Below, piece by piece: positions 25,231-34,670 of a stretch of DNA of 64,000 bases. The notes below the pieces were generated by a model. That model searched no databases. It saw nothing but the letters and a program-made list of their open reading frames with translations, and was not told where the DNA came from. Position numbers and translations under genes: made by a program. Position 1 is the stretch's first letter, and each line of letters begins with the position of its first letter. Source of the DNA: Thermoplasmata archaeon (GTDB taxonomy: Archaea; Thermoplasmatota; Thermoplasmata; Thermoplasmatales; GCA-001856825); assembly GCA_021792255.1 (NCBI GenBank), contig JAJYUZ010000003.1:263405-327404 (forward strand), given 5' to 3'.

Positions 25231-26393
25231 CATTCCCACCTTGCGATTGCTGGCCAGGGATTCGTGCTGGTATCCTTGGAGGGTAACTTTACCTCTGCAG
25301 TTGCGTGGGATATCTCTTCCCCGCGTTGATTGATGATCTTCAGATCAATCGATACCAGAGCATCACCTTTCGTTACTGTCTTTCCAGTCACTGTGCCGGA
25401 TACGTGAGAAAGGTCGCCCACAAGATTCGGAGAATAATTTTTTGCGCTAAGTTTTGTGACAAATCCATTATCACCAACCCAGTTTGTCAGGCAGTGGCTG
25501 AACCAGTTGACCCTCATCCAGCCCTGATCATAAATACCTGGCATTCCGATCTCTGACGCGATTTCCGGATCCATATGCCCTGCTGCTGGATGGACCGGAT
25601 AGCCTCTAGTGGGTGAATAATAAACATTATCAGGATGTCTGCGTCTTTCTTCGAAGGCTATCTTCAGAACATTGTAAACTGATCTTCTGCCTGCATAGAA
25701 TCCCACGATATCAACAATAGTCAAAGGGCCCTTGATGATAGATGGCAGTTGATCGCCGACATTAATTTCTTCCCAGTACAGAGTGCTTGATCCCCTGCGG
25801 AACTCGTTCAAATACTCCCTATCTATTTCAGAGATTTCCTCTCTGGAATACTTGTGGATTTCCTTCTTGGCATCGTAACCACGCATTCCTCCACCGCTTC
25901 TGGACCTTGGGACTCTCAGGGTTTCTGGGTAGTTCCGCGCAACGATGTGGTTGTGCTGGTTTACGTATATTACCTCTCCCTTCTGGTCAAAAAAACGCGG
26001 GACATGCCTTCCTTTCTTCTCAATTAGGTCTATGAGACGTGCTCTTGCAACAATAGTATCTCCCGGTTTGATTACGTCATAAAATTCCCAGTTGTCTCCA
26101 CCGTGGATCCATTGGACTCCTGGGAAACCGGGACCGACTATTGTGCTATCAATAGTGTAAGGGAACGTTGGAGGAGCAATGACGCTGCCCCAGATCGTTT
26201 TCTTTCCATAATCTACGTCACTGAAAAGGGGATTGTCGTCACCCATGCTGTAAACTGCCCATCTTCTTATATCGTGCAGGCTGATCTGTTCATAAGTTGC
26301 AGGCCAGTGAACGTCCCTACGCAACCATACTCCAATTAACTTTCTTGCCTTCTCTATCATCTCTTCATTTATTTCCGGACTATGTTCAACCAT
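25230..26393 (-). CDS. Double-hotdog acyl dehydratase (FAS1-type N-terminal domain + MaoC)
   Basis: 387 residues. The N-terminal hotdog has YEQISLHDIRRWAVYSMGDDNPLFSD (active-site Asp-x-x-Asn-Pro region) and GSVIAPPTFPYTI; the C-terminal hotdog has YWEEINVGDQLPSIIKGPLT and a VHPAAGHMDPEIA segment. This two-domain form occurs in mesaconyl-CoA hydratases and related enoyl-CoA hydratases. A GGAGGAGAT site lies 5 bp before ATG 26393. It starts 2 bp after the acyl-CoA synthetase and overlaps the CoA-transferase, placing it at the core of the operon. Its substrate is inferred to be an unsaturated, probably branched or dicarboxylic acyl-CoA. Confidence 0.85.
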   Translation of the reverse strand: MVEHSPEINEEMIEKARKLIGVWLRRDVHWPATYEQISLHDIRRWAVYSMGDDNPLFSDVDYGKKTIWGSVIAPPTFPYTIDSTIVGPGFPGVQWIHGGDNWEFYDVIKPGDTIVARARLIDLIEKKGRHVPRFFDQKGEVIYVNQHNHIVARNYPETLRVPRSRSGGGMRGYDAKKEIHKYSREEISEIDREYLNEFRRGSSTLYWEEINVGDQLPSIIKGPLTIVDIVGFYAGRRSVYNVLKIAFEERRRHPDNVYYSPTRGYPVHPAAGHMDPEIASEIGMPGIYDQGWMRVNWFSHCLTNWVGDNGFVTKLSAKNYSPNLVGDLSHVSGTVTGKTVTKGDALVSIDLKIINQRGEEISHATAEVKLPSKDTSTNPWPAIARWE

Positions 26394-26395
26394 TT

Positions 26396-28414
26396 TTATA
26401 TCTCCTCCACTACTACATCGACTGCAACCGGCTCTCCACCATCGTAAGGTATTATGAGCGGGTTGATTTCTATTTCCTTTATTTTCTCATTGTTTATATA
26501 TAAATATTGAAATTTCATTATATAATCAACAAACTTCTCCTTGTTTGGCTTTGCATTTCCCCGTTTGTTGTCTAAGAGTTTTCCAATGTAAGACTCTCTT
26601 AGCATAGCATGAACCTCGCTGCGGTTAACCGGAACTATTCTGACGCTTACGCTCTTGAAAACTTCTGTAAGTGTACCTCCCACGCCTAAAGTCAACATAG
26701 GGCCAAAATTGACATCATTTCTTATGTTCGCTATTGCCTCGACGCCAGTTATCATTTTCTGGACGATGACTCTGCTCTGGTTCAGGCCTTTTAACCTTTC
26801 AACTGCATCTTTCAGTTCCCGGACATCTCTTATGTTTGTTACAACTCCTCCTATATCAGTCTTGTGAACATTCTCTGACGGGGCCAATTTGGCCACAACT
26901 GGAAAGGATACGTCTGTTGAACTCAAATCTATGGGAGTCTGGAAATTGAGCCTGTTGTGCAAAAACAGATTCAGCACCCTATCAAATTGAAGCCTGTGAG
27001 ACTCGCTTGCCCTTGATTGTATGTAAGGGCATTCCTCTAGAGTCTTTGGTTTGCGAAGAGCCCTGAGAACTATGGCTGAATCTGCTGGATCATCAGTCAC
27101 TATAACCTTGTTTCTCAGAAGTGCTGACTTTTCAGAATCTTCAATTTTACCAGAAATTAGGGTGAGAATAATGGGTTTCCCATTCCTGGCAAGTTCGACC
27201 AGCTTCTCCCTGTACTCCCTTATGTATTCCACGCCCCTGTTGCCAAAGACGTTAACAGAGGAGCCAACGTTCTTTTCGCTCAGAACTATATCATTCAGTG
27301 TGGGAATAAGATCCTTAATGGTTAATTCACTTGCAACAGGGTCTATTGGGTTGTTTATACCTGCGAATGACGGGAGAATAGCAGAGAGTTTTGCCCTTGT
27401 GTCTGAACTGAACTGAGGTATGTTGATGTCATATTTCGCTAAGTTGTCAATAAACGTCAGGCGACCTCCACCTGACATACCAATTATTGCGGGCCCCTTT
27501 TCCTGATTACTATCGTTGAATGCCAGCACTCCCATCAGCAGCTCAAGTTCACGCAGTGTGTATGCCTGTATGATTCCAAGCTGCTCAAACGCCCCCTCAT
27601 AGGCAACAGAATCAGTAATCATCTTGCCGGTATGTGACAGAGCCACTTCTTTACCGGCTGCTGTAGTTCCGCCGTGCAATGCAACCAATGATATGTGCCT
27701 GTCTTGAGCTTTTTTTGAGAGGTTAACCAGTCTGTTGCCAGAATTGAAGCCTTCAACAAACATGCCAATGACTTTAACTTTCGAATTTTCCACAAGCCAT
27801 TCTGCAACATCTATTATGTCGACATTCGTTTCATTACCGACGCTGACCATGTATGAAAGGCCGATTCCCGACTCCTGAAATCTCCTGGCGATGGCTCCTC
27901 CGATGCTACCGCTTTGGGATACAAAGGCTAACGGGGCCTTGACTTTGGGGGCATCCCCTCTTGCAGCAGAACCAAAGGATATTATCATGTCATCCTCAAG
28001 GTTCCAGAAACCTTCGGAATTAGGGCCAATAGCCCTTATTCCGTTCTGATTCATAATTTCCTTCAATTTCTCCTCAAGTTCTGCGCCCTCTTTGTCAGTT
28101 TCTTTAAACCCTCCTGTAGAAATCACCAGTTTCTTGATTTTCAATCTCGCTGCTTCCTTTACCACATCTAAAACATAATCCCGTGAAATAAGGATATAGA
28201 CCATATCCGGTACCTCTGGTATTGATGAAAGATCTGGAAAGCATGCAATCCCGTCAATCTCGCTGTATCGTGGATTAACTGGATAAATTGACCCTTTGAA
28301 TCCAGAACTTGTAAGGTTGACCAGTGCATTATGGCCCAACCTGTTGGTCTTAGACGCACCGACTATCGCCACCGATTTAGCCTTGAAAAAACCTTTGGGT
28401 AGACTTGATCCCAC
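26396..28414 (-). CDS. ADP-forming acyl-CoA synthetase (fused alpha-beta)
   Basis: 672 residues. Order: CoA-binding Rossmann domain (SVAIVGASKTNRLG), succinyl-CoA-synthetase-like flavodoxin domains with the phospho-histidine segment ALSHTGKMITDS, and a C-terminal ATP-grasp domain (VAKLAPSENVHKTDIGGVVT, then TLGVGGTLTEVFKSVSVR). The family interconverts acyl-CoA + ADP + Pi with acid + ATP + CoA, either conserving energy or activating the imported acid. GTG 28414 has GGTGGATGA just upstream. It lies 14 bp after the MmgE/PrpD gene and 2 bp before the hydratase gene in the same operon. Confidence 0.92.
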   Translation of the reverse strand: MGSSLPKGFFKAKSVAIVGASKTNRLGHNALVNLTSSGFKGSIYPVNPRYSEIDGIACFPDLSSIPEVPDMVYILISRDYVLDVVKEAARLKIKKLVISTGGFKETDKEGAELEEKLKEIMNQNGIRAIGPNSEGFWNLEDDMIISFGSAARGDAPKVKAPLAFVSQSGSIGGAIARRFQESGIGLSYMVSVGNETNVDIIDVAEWLVENSKVKVIGMFVEGFNSGNRLVNLSKKAQDRHISLVALHGGTTAAGKEVALSHTGKMITDSVAYEGAFEQLGIIQAYTLRELELLMGVLAFNDSNQEKGPAIIGMSGGGRLTFIDNLAKYDINIPQFSSDTRAKLSAILPSFAGINNPIDPVASELTIKDLIPTLNDIVLSEKNVGSSVNVFGNRGVEYIREYREKLVELARNGKPIILTLISGKIEDSEKSALLRNKVIVTDDPADSAIVLRALRKPKTLEECPYIQSRASESHRLQFDRVLNLFLHNRLNFQTPIDLSSTDVSFPVVAKLAPSENVHKTDIGGVVTNIRDVRELKDAVERLKGLNQSRVIVQKMITGVEAIANIRNDVNFGPMLTLGVGGTLTEVFKSVSVRIVPVNRSEVHAMLRESYIGKLLDNKRGNAKPNKEKFVDYIMKFQYLYINNEKIKEIEINPLIIPYDGGEPVAVDVVVEEI

Positions 28415-28428
28415 GAATCATCCACCCT

Positions 28429-29775
28429 TCAATTCAGTATTCCTGGCAGAGTCTCTAGCTTCTCGAGCCTCCATAACTTAGCCAGCAATCCCTTGATCTC
28501 GTCTTCCCCGGCAAATCTCCTCCCGAGTTGCATGAATTTAGTCTCCAGAACATCCTTGGTGAACGGCCTGCGAGGGTCCCCGGTCGGGACGTCCAGGTGT
28601 TCTGAATATATCCTCTCATCTTTTGTTGAAACCTTAACTGTAGACTGTGTCAGATCTGGATAGTTGGAACTGAAATCCCTGTTCTCGGTCGCTTTTACCT
28701 TTGGCAGGAACTCCTTTACTCTCTTGTCGTTCCACTGTTCGTGCTCAAAGGATTCTGCAGTAAGATTCCCATTGAGGAATGACATCGTTATGCAGTAGGG
28801 GAGACTGTGGTCTGCGGTCTCTCTGGTAGTCGGTGACCACCGTGACTCATCTCCTGCTGCAGTCTTGATGGCTCTTGAAAATGTTTCAACCTCAATACTG
28901 CCTATTGATCTGTAATCCTCAATCTTTTCCTGAATCTTCAAAGCAGCTTCAATCGTGGTCTGCATAAAGTACTGTGCAGGGTATCGCTTGAGCCGAGTCT
29001 GAGTTATCCTAGTAAAGACACTACTATCCAGATTGAAGGCAGAAAAGTCAGGAGACAGGACGTTGATTATTCCAAATTTGCCTTCGAATATTTCCTTCGG
29101 ACCCGTAATTCCGTGTTTTGCAAGATATGCTGAGTATACCCCACTCTTGCACGCGTAGCCTGCCGCAAGCCCTTTCCACATGGAAAGTTGTCCTATTCTT
29201 GTCTGGAATAGTGAAATGGTCGAGGAGCCTGCTATCCTTATTGCCTCCACGATTTTTTCATATGGAAGGTCTAGGAGCAAGCTTGCCATAACGCTGGAAG
29301 AAATTGCACCGTAAAGGAGGTTGTCAAATCCCCTGTCGTCTAAGGCCCCAGAATCCGTCAACATACAGTTGATTTCGTATCCTACGCATAATGCATTCAA
29401 AAACTCCTGTCCACTTTTTCCTGTTGATTCCGCAACCGCCCAAGCTCCCGGTAGATTGTCACTCGGATGACACGCCTGGTACTTGCCTAGGTAAATGTCA
29501 TTGTAGTCAAGATACCTTGCAGCTGCACTATTCACAAAGGACACGTTATCTGGTGACATTGTTTGGTTGGTGCCCCAGACATGCGCTGAAACCCCTTTTG
29601 AACCGAATGAGTTACCCATTTCCTTGAGCAGCTTGACGGGGGTAGAGTCGAGTGCCCCCAGTGCGCAACCGATAGTGTCGATTACCTTCTGCTTCGCCTG
29701 CTCAACTGTTTCGCTACTTTTCCGAGCATTTCTTGATGAGTCTGCATACTCGGCTATCTTCTCCTCACTTAGCAT
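28429..29775 (-). CDS. MmgE/PrpD family protein
   Basis: 448 residues. Family features: a helical N-terminal domain with KVIDTIGCALGAL, SFVNSAAARYLDYNDIY with HPSDNLPGAWAVAE, and a C-terminal alpha+beta domain (RYPAQYFMQTTIEAALKI, TADHSLPYCITMSFLNG). Characterised relatives are 2-methylcitrate dehydratase (PrpD), cis-aconitate decarboxylase and iminodisuccinate epimerase. No methylcitrate synthase or lyase is present, so a PrpD role in propionate use is not supported. It overlaps the Fe-ADH gene end and belongs to the same operon. Confidence 0.88.
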   Translation of the reverse strand: MLSEEKIAEYADSSRNARKSSETVEQAKQKVIDTIGCALGALDSTPVKLLKEMGNSFGSKGVSAHVWGTNQTMSPDNVSFVNSAAARYLDYNDIYLGKYQACHPSDNLPGAWAVAESTGKSGQEFLNALCVGYEINCMLTDSGALDDRGFDNLLYGAISSSVMASLLLDLPYEKIVEAIRIAGSSTISLFQTRIGQLSMWKGLAAGYACKSGVYSAYLAKHGITGPKEIFEGKFGIINVLSPDFSAFNLDSSVFTRITQTRLKRYPAQYFMQTTIEAALKIQEKIEDYRSIGSIEVETFSRAIKTAAGDESRWSPTTRETADHSLPYCITMSFLNGNLTAESFEHEQWNDKRVKEFLPKVKATENRDFSSNYPDLTQSTVKVSTKDERIYSEHLDVPTGDPRRPFTKDVLETKFMQLGRRFAGEDEIKGLLAKLWRLEKLETLPGILN

Positions 29776-29779
29776 TAGT

Positions 29780-30955
29780 CTACCACGCACTCCTAAGTAT
29801 TCCTATAATCTCATCCTTAGAATTGACCGCTTTTGGGTTTCCAGCGATGGCAGTGTCAATGAGGGTCCTTTCTGCCAACATACCAAAATCATCCTCCTTT
29901 ACGCCAATATCTCTGAGCCTTGTTGGAAGACCTAGGACCTTTATCAGGCTTCGAGTTGCCTCAATTGCATCTTCTGCTGTATTGCCTGCTCCTATTGCCT
30001 TAGCCATTTCACTGAGTTCGTGTCCAGCAACATCGCTGTTGAACTGCATCACATTTGGCAACATCACACTGGCTGCTATGCCGTGAGATATGTTGTAATA
30101 GCCACAAATCTGGTGATCTATTGCGTGCCCCACACCAACGTGGACATTCTTGGTACAGAACTGAACCATCCAAGAGGCGTAAAGCAAGTTATTTCTGGAA
30201 TTCAAATCACTGGGTTTGTCGTGGCTCTGCTTAAGATTGGCAAAAAGTAGGGAAAGTGCGCCAAGCTGAATCACATCTGAAAATGGGTGATGTGTGTTGG
30301 AATATAGCCTTTCAACTCCATGATCTATAGCCTTTACACCGCTCGAAAGCCACAGTGTAGTTGGAGTGTCAAGAGTGATTTCGGGGTCGAGAATGATGCT
30401 CTTTGCCAAAACATCCTCGGCATAGTACTGGTCTTTTCTTCCTGTATTCGTATCTGTAAGGCCTGCCTGATAGGTGAATTCAGCTCCGGATAAGGTTGTT
30501 GGTATTGCAAAAAGAGGGACTGATTCCCGGACGTGCTTGATTTTCTCATACCGGTAGGATACATTAGCCTTTTCTCTCTTGACCTTACCTATTAGAATAT
30601 CGAGATCCCCGTAAGTGTGTGCCATTATCATTCCTTTTGCCACGTCGACGTTGCTTCCCCCACCGAGGCTTATCACGGCATCCACATGGTTCTCTTTCAT
30701 TTTTTCCAGGCCATCGTATACAGATGACAATGGAGAATTTTGTTTCGACCCAGCGTAGACGCAAGTGAGTTTACTGCCGAGAACATCCTTTACTTTTTCC
30801 AGGGCACTGCTCTTTGAAACGCTGTTGGTGGTGACTACGAGAACCTTGTTAGAATTGAACCTGTCAAGCTCCGACGGCAGCTTCTTCAGCGAATTTCTGC
30901 CGAATAGCACTTTCCAGTTCCTTTCGTTGTTGAATTCCCCTGCTATCTCGTTCAC
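29780..30955 (-). CDS. Iron-containing alcohol dehydrogenase
   Basis: 391 residues. Group III Fe-ADH features: VISLGGGSNVDVAKGM (NAD(P)-binding), FAIPTTLSGAEFTYQAG, SSGVKAIDHGVERLYS and the metal-binding GVGHAIDHQICGYYNISHG with Asp/His ligands. The LSG-E and TLWLSSG arrangement resembles maleylacetate reductases as well as alcohol dehydrogenases, so the substrate may be an oxo-acid. GTG 30955 has GGGTGA six bases upstream. The second gene of the operon, 28 bp after the transporter. Confidence 0.9.
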   Translation of the reverse strand: MNEIAGEFNNERNWKVLFGRNSLKKLPSELDRFNSNKVLVVTTNSVSKSSALEKVKDVLGSKLTCVYAGSKQNSPLSSVYDGLEKMKENHVDAVISLGGGSNVDVAKGMIMAHTYGDLDILIGKVKREKANVSYRYEKIKHVRESVPLFAIPTTLSGAEFTYQAGLTDTNTGRKDQYYAEDVLAKSIILDPEITLDTPTTLWLSSGVKAIDHGVERLYSNTHHPFSDVIQLGALSLLFANLKQSHDKPSDLNSRNNLLYASWMVQFCTKNVHVGVGHAIDHQICGYYNISHGIAASVMLPNVMQFNSDVAGHELSEMAKAIGAGNTAEDAIEATRSLIKVLGLPTRLRDIGVKEDDFGMLAERTLIDTAIAGNPKAVNSKDEIIGILRSAW

Positions 30956-30982
30956 TTTATTTCACCCTTGCTTAGTTATGAC

Positions 30983-32389
30983 TTAAGATGCAACCTTCTC
31001 GAGCTCCATTTTGTTTGAATTTGGCATGAATATGACTGTAATGAAAATCACAACCATCGCCGAACCCACAAAAATGAAAACGTCTAGTACGCTCCTGATC
31101 AGAAGATATGCAATAATGTAAGAGGACAATGCGCCTGACACCCTGCTCATAGCGTACCCAAAACCGCCAGCACTAGCTCTTATACGGGTAGGGAACATTT
31201 CTTCCTGATATGCGTGTATAACTGGAGAATACCAGTTCGTCAAGATCGATAATATAACTCCGGTTATGACTATCAATACTATAGTCGGTGAATATGCGAA
31301 CGCTAAACCGTCGGCCGCAACGAGAAGTGAAAGTATTCCAATCTGCCAGCGACGCTGAAAAACTTCGGCAAAGAGAGAGCCGATATAACCGCCGATTGGA
31401 ATGAACATTGCTATCAGGAAAGAATAGAACAATGCATGGGTTATGGTGAATCCCCTGGTCACAAGAATTGTTGCAGTGAATGATGCGAATCCAAAATATC
31501 CTATTGACTGCATGAATTGAATGATACTCATGCCCAGCAATCTTTTTCCGTATTTTCCACTAAAAGCTTCTTTGAGAGGAACTTTCGTTTCCTTTTCGAC
31601 CTTCGTGTCGGTCTTCACTGGAGGCAGGGTTATATTCAACTCTGAGGCTGCTCCGAGTTCAATCTCTTTTACCAACCGATCTGCTTTCTCATATTCTCCC
31701 TTTAACTCGTACCAGCGTGGAGTCTCAGTAAGTTTTCTGATCAATGGCCAAAAAAGGAGTGCACCAAATCCCCCAATTAGAAAGACCCATCTCCAACCCG
31801 CTAGGAAAAAGGTACGAGGTACGAGCAAGAATGAGATAAAAGCAACTGTAGTGGCTGCCGTAAATCCTATAGTGTACGCATATACAACGTATTTACCTCT
31901 CTTTGCTTTTGGAATAGTCTCTCCAAGATATGTGTCTACCAGAATGTACTGGGCCGCCATCGCTGCTCCTGCGAAAAACCTCGCAATAGTCATCATCTGC
32001 CAGTTTACGGAAAGGGCAAGTATTATGGTAAATATGGAATACGCCAACAGAGTCCATAGGAACAGATGCCTTCTTCCGTATCTATCAGCAGTTATTCCCA
32101 GAAAGATTGATCCTAGCGCCATTCCTGAAAATTGACCTGCGAGAACTATGCCCACCTGAGACAACGTTAGAAAGTGGGCAGCAAGTAATGCAGCCAGAAC
32201 ATAGCTAACTGCATAAAGATCGTAATTATCGAACCACTCTCCTATTCCAACCCTCCCAAGCACTTTTCTATGGAAGCTGTAAATAGGAACATTGTCGAGT
32301 CGCTCCCCGACATTCACGGTGCTATATATTGCCTCTTTACCTGGCCCCGTCACCGGTGCCTGGTCACTTTCTTTCACACCTTTGTCCAT
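30983..32389 (-). CDS. MFS transporter (metabolite/H+ symporter type)
   Basis: About 468 residues with twelve membrane helices. The loop 2-3 motif GITADRYGRRHLFLW and the repeat in the second half fit the metabolite:H+ symporter and sugar porter branches, many members of which import aromatic or dicarboxylic acids. First gene of the catabolic operon, so it likely imports its substrate. ATG 32389 is preferred to TTG 32398 because the shared TATA region at 32413-32429 lies about 26 bp upstream. It diverges from the HTH_10 regulator. Confidence 0.9.
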   Translation of the reverse strand: MDKGVKESDQAPVTGPGKEAIYSTVNVGERLDNVPIYSFHRKVLGRVGIGEWFDNYDLYAVSYVLAALLAAHFLTLSQVGIVLAGQFSGMALGSIFLGITADRYGRRHLFLWTLLAYSIFTIILALSVNWQMMTIARFFAGAAMAAQYILVDTYLGETIPKAKRGKYVVYAYTIGFTAATTVAFISFLLVPRTFFLAGWRWVFLIGGFGALLFWPLIRKLTETPRWYELKGEYEKADRLVKEIELGAASELNITLPPVKTDTKVEKETKVPLKEAFSGKYGKRLLGMSIIQFMQSIGYFGFASFTATILVTRGFTITHALFYSFLIAMFIPIGGYIGSLFAEVFQRRWQIGILSLLVAADGLAFAYSPTIVLIVITGVILSILTNWYSPVIHAYQEEMFPTRIRASAGGFGYAMSRVSGALSSYIIAYLLIRSVLDVFIFVGSAMVVIFITVIFMPNSNKMELEKVAS

Positions 32390-32412
32390 GTCACGCAAGA
32401 GACTGAGACGGG

Positions 32413-32429
32413 TATATTTATATTTATAT
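32413..32429. promoter_or_regulatory. Shared divergent promoter: MFS operon / HTH_10 regulator
   Basis: TATATTTATATTTATAT sits between start codons 32389 (minus) and 32445 (plus), which are 56 bp apart. Its two halves lie about 26 bp from each start, so one AT-rich element can serve two leaderless transcripts in opposite directions. Confidence 0.65.
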
Positions 32430-32444
32430 GGACATGTCCCACTT

Positions 32445-33137
32445 ATGTTCTTTAAGGCAATGATTGATCACAGTGATTGCTGGAGCCAAGTTTTATCTGG
32501 ATACGACAACATAACTGGAGAGCTGATGTTTCAAAACGTTAGAGAGGATTCGATAGATGCCACCGTCCTTTTTAAGTGTATACAAAGAGGTGAAAAGAAA
32601 GTCTTTCAAAGTTTTTTCGAGGAGTTAAAGAATCACTCCAGAATACTATCCTTCAAGAGTACTACTTCCCTTGACCATGGTTATTGTAGAGTAGTAAGAC
32701 TTGAGGCAAGTCGGGATGTAAGTTTCTCCGACCTATTGCTTAGATCGGACACTTACACCATTAAGGAATTTTTCATCAAAGGATATGAACTGTGGTACTG
32801 GTTCGTGGGAACTTCCAATATGAACTATTTCCTTGAACAGGTGAAACCAAGGACCAAGTCTATCAGAATCAAGAATTTGGGGAATTCACTTTCGCTGGAG
32901 CAATTTACCTGGCTTAATGAACCGATGACTCCATCACAGGAAGAAATCTTGGGCGAACTTTTTTATAACGGCTACTTTGAAAAATCTCAGAGACCTGGCT
33001 TACGAGATATTTCCAAAAAAATGAATATAAGTAAATCCAGTTTGGCCCGAAAATACAGAAATGCGATCGGAACGTTGGTGTCAAATCATGTCGCCAAGAT
33101 CAAAAAAATGGACGAACTCCTACAATTGGACTTATAA
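32445..33137 (+). CDS. HTH_10 (Bat-type) transcriptional regulator
   Basis: 230 residues. The C-terminal HTH_10 domain (MTPSQEEILGELFYNGYFEK, GLRDISKKMNISKSSLARKY) is that of the bacterio-opsin-activator family; the N-terminal ~150 residues form the usual archaeal sensor-like domain of unknown ligand. It shares a promoter with the MFS operon, so it is the obvious candidate activator of the 24-32 kb catabolic cluster, sensing the imported compound or its CoA ester (inference). ATG 32445 fits the leaderless start; a longer reading to 32292 would run through the promoter and antisense of the transporter. Confidence 0.88.
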   Translation: MFFKAMIDHSDCWSQVLSGYDNITGELMFQNVREDSIDATVLFKCIQRGEKKVFQSFFEELKNHSRILSFKSTTSLDHGYCRVVRLEASRDVSFSDLLLRSDTYTIKEFFIKGYELWYWFVGTSNMNYFLEQVKPRTKSIRIKNLGNSLSLEQFTWLNEPMTPSQEEILGELFYNGYFEKSQRPGLRDISKKMNISKSSLARKYRNAIGTLVSNHVAKIKKMDELLQLDL

Positions 33138-33930
33138 CGTGAATTGTCTCCACTGACAGAAATACAAACACTTTTCCAGTTCTCTTTGATTTAGTGGCGG
33201 TAAAAGAGGGGAGTTCGGGATTTTATCAGGTTGTAAAAAGAAGAAAAGAAAATAATTGATTAGGCGCGTGTAAATGGCAAAGTCCTTATCCTACAAACAG
33301 TGACTTCACAAAAGAGGACTTTCGCAACAGTAGGGAACATATGTTATACCCTCGGAAACGCATATATCTAAGTCCTTGCAATAATCCGCTAACGACAGAA
33401 TCATCTTTGAGATTTAGTACATAAGGGCAATCTCAGATGCCCTCTTGTCTTCGGTTGTGAAATTGACATAGAAACTTCCAGGTTCATTTGTCGTTGGAGT
33501 ACTAATTATGAAATTCTCTTCAATGGGTTCCATAATTCTCCAGACCACTGAATCATCTAACTAATTGCTATGCCCCACACCTTCTCAGGATTCGAACAGT
33601 GCTACATTTATAATACTAGCGTGGAAGAATAACTGTAGATTTGCTTCTGAGGTCAAGTCCTTCAGTTGAAGAGAAGTTTCTTGTAGCCTTGGAACTCGTT
33701 TCAACTTCGACTAAGTTCGGGAGATAAAAAGTTAATATTTAATTCTAAACTCTGGAGATTTCCCAAAGTGAAGGTTCTATCGTATGAAAAATAGAGCCAA
33801 AAAAAGTATCTGATCCCGACGGGTTAATTCTTGCGATACTTGGAAGATTGGGACTTGGGTCTTGTCTATTCCATAACCCGATAGGATCTCGTTAAGCGTT
33901 TCTGCTTATTACTCTGCGCTTAACCTTAGC
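33138..33930. other. Intergenic region with a possible gene remnant
   Basis: About 790 bp. Most has no coding signal. A 48-codon minus-strand frame at 33414-33560 has protein-like composition and is listed separately. Confidence 0.45.
33414..33560 (-). pseudogene. Possible C-terminal remnant of a protein gene
   Basis: The minus strand reads 48 residues ending ...YVNFTTEDKRASEIALMY and stop, with a protein-like segment RIMEPIEENFIISTPTTNEP, but an in-frame stop at 33561-33563 and no start or promoter upstream. It could be the tail of a decayed gene or a short real protein starting at an internal ATG. Family unknown. Confidence 0.2.
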
Positions 33931-34644
33931 TTAGTGGACGTACAGCGTTCCTGCCATCCATCCTGGAGTGCTCATCGCACCCTCCCAACCGGTGGGTCCG
34001 CTGCCACACGATACTTCACACTGCCAGGTGTAGGTCCCTGGATGCAATATGAATGAGGTCTGGACCACGCTTGAGGGTGTGATCGGCAAGTTGAGCACCA
34101 CGTTACTCCCGTTCTGAACAGTGAATGTATGAGCAATGTTGTTGACTGGCACTGACGAAACCTGTTCGCTACCATTCAGCAAGATCCCGTTGGCGTTTTC
34201 TGAAGAGTTTACGTTAGTGTTGTTGAATATTGCCTCCTTTCCATTCAGAGTTCCGGTAACATTTGCATAAACAGCGCCAACTGAGCCATTCCCGTCGTCA
34301 TAATTTATGATCGTCACGTCTATCTGTTCATTTGCTGGTATGGTTATGTTGGCCGATGATTTCAGAGTTCCATTCTGAAGAACAAAGAAGGCAGGTTGAT
34401 ATCCGGTACTAGTGTTATAAAAGTTGTTAGTTGTCACGACCAAAATTAACTGAAAGGGACCGCTGTTGGCTGAGGTAATCTTACCCTGGCTCGAAGTAAG
34501 ACTGCTGTTCGCCATAAAATAACCCGCGAACAGACCAGTTCCGATGCCTAAGGAAATTATGGCGACAACAGCTGCTATTACGATAACATTCGTAATGGTT
34601 TTATTATGCAATTTAGCCACCATTAAATAATTACGACGTGGCAT
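33931..34644 (-). CDS. Membrane-anchored cupredoxin-like protein
   Basis: 237 residues (ATG 34623 is an alternative start). One N-terminal membrane anchor (about 18-45) is followed by a Ser/Asn/Thr-rich exposed domain ending in a cupredoxin-like fold. Candidate copper ligands are H172 (AHTFTV), C209, C213 and M224/M230 in the tail WQCEVSCGSGPTGWEGAMS. The C-x3-C spacing recalls CuA of oxidase subunit II, but the usual His after the second Cys is missing; single-copper sulfocyanin/rusticyanin-like chemistry is the other option. Probably an electron carrier outside the membrane in respiration. Monocistronic. Confidence 0.72.
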   Translation of the reverse strand: MPRRNYLMVAKLHNKTITNVIVIAAVVAIISLGIGTGLFAGYFMANSSLTSSQGKITSANSGPFQLILVVTTNNFYNTSTGYQPAFFVLQNGTLKSSANITIPANEQIDVTIINYDDGNGSVGAVYANVTGTLNGKEAIFNNTNVNSSENANGILLNGSEQVSSVPVNNIAHTFTVQNGSNVVLNLPITPSSVVQTSFILHPGTYTWQCEVSCGSGPTGWEGAMSTPGWMAGTLYVH

Positions 34645-34654
34645 ATCTCTTTTT

Positions 34655-34670
34655 GTGCACGTCTATGCAC
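34655..34670. repeat. Short inverted repeat upstream of the cupredoxin gene
   Basis: GTGCA-CGTCTA-TGCAC, 5-bp arms, begins 11 bp upstream of ATG 34644. A possible operator; weak evidence because the arms are short. Confidence 0.3.

Noticed and set aside
28429..29775. Calling the MmgE/PrpD gene 2-methylcitrate dehydratase
   Set aside because: No methylcitrate synthase or methylisocitrate lyase is nearby and the neighbours indicate other CoA chemistry; only the family name is kept.
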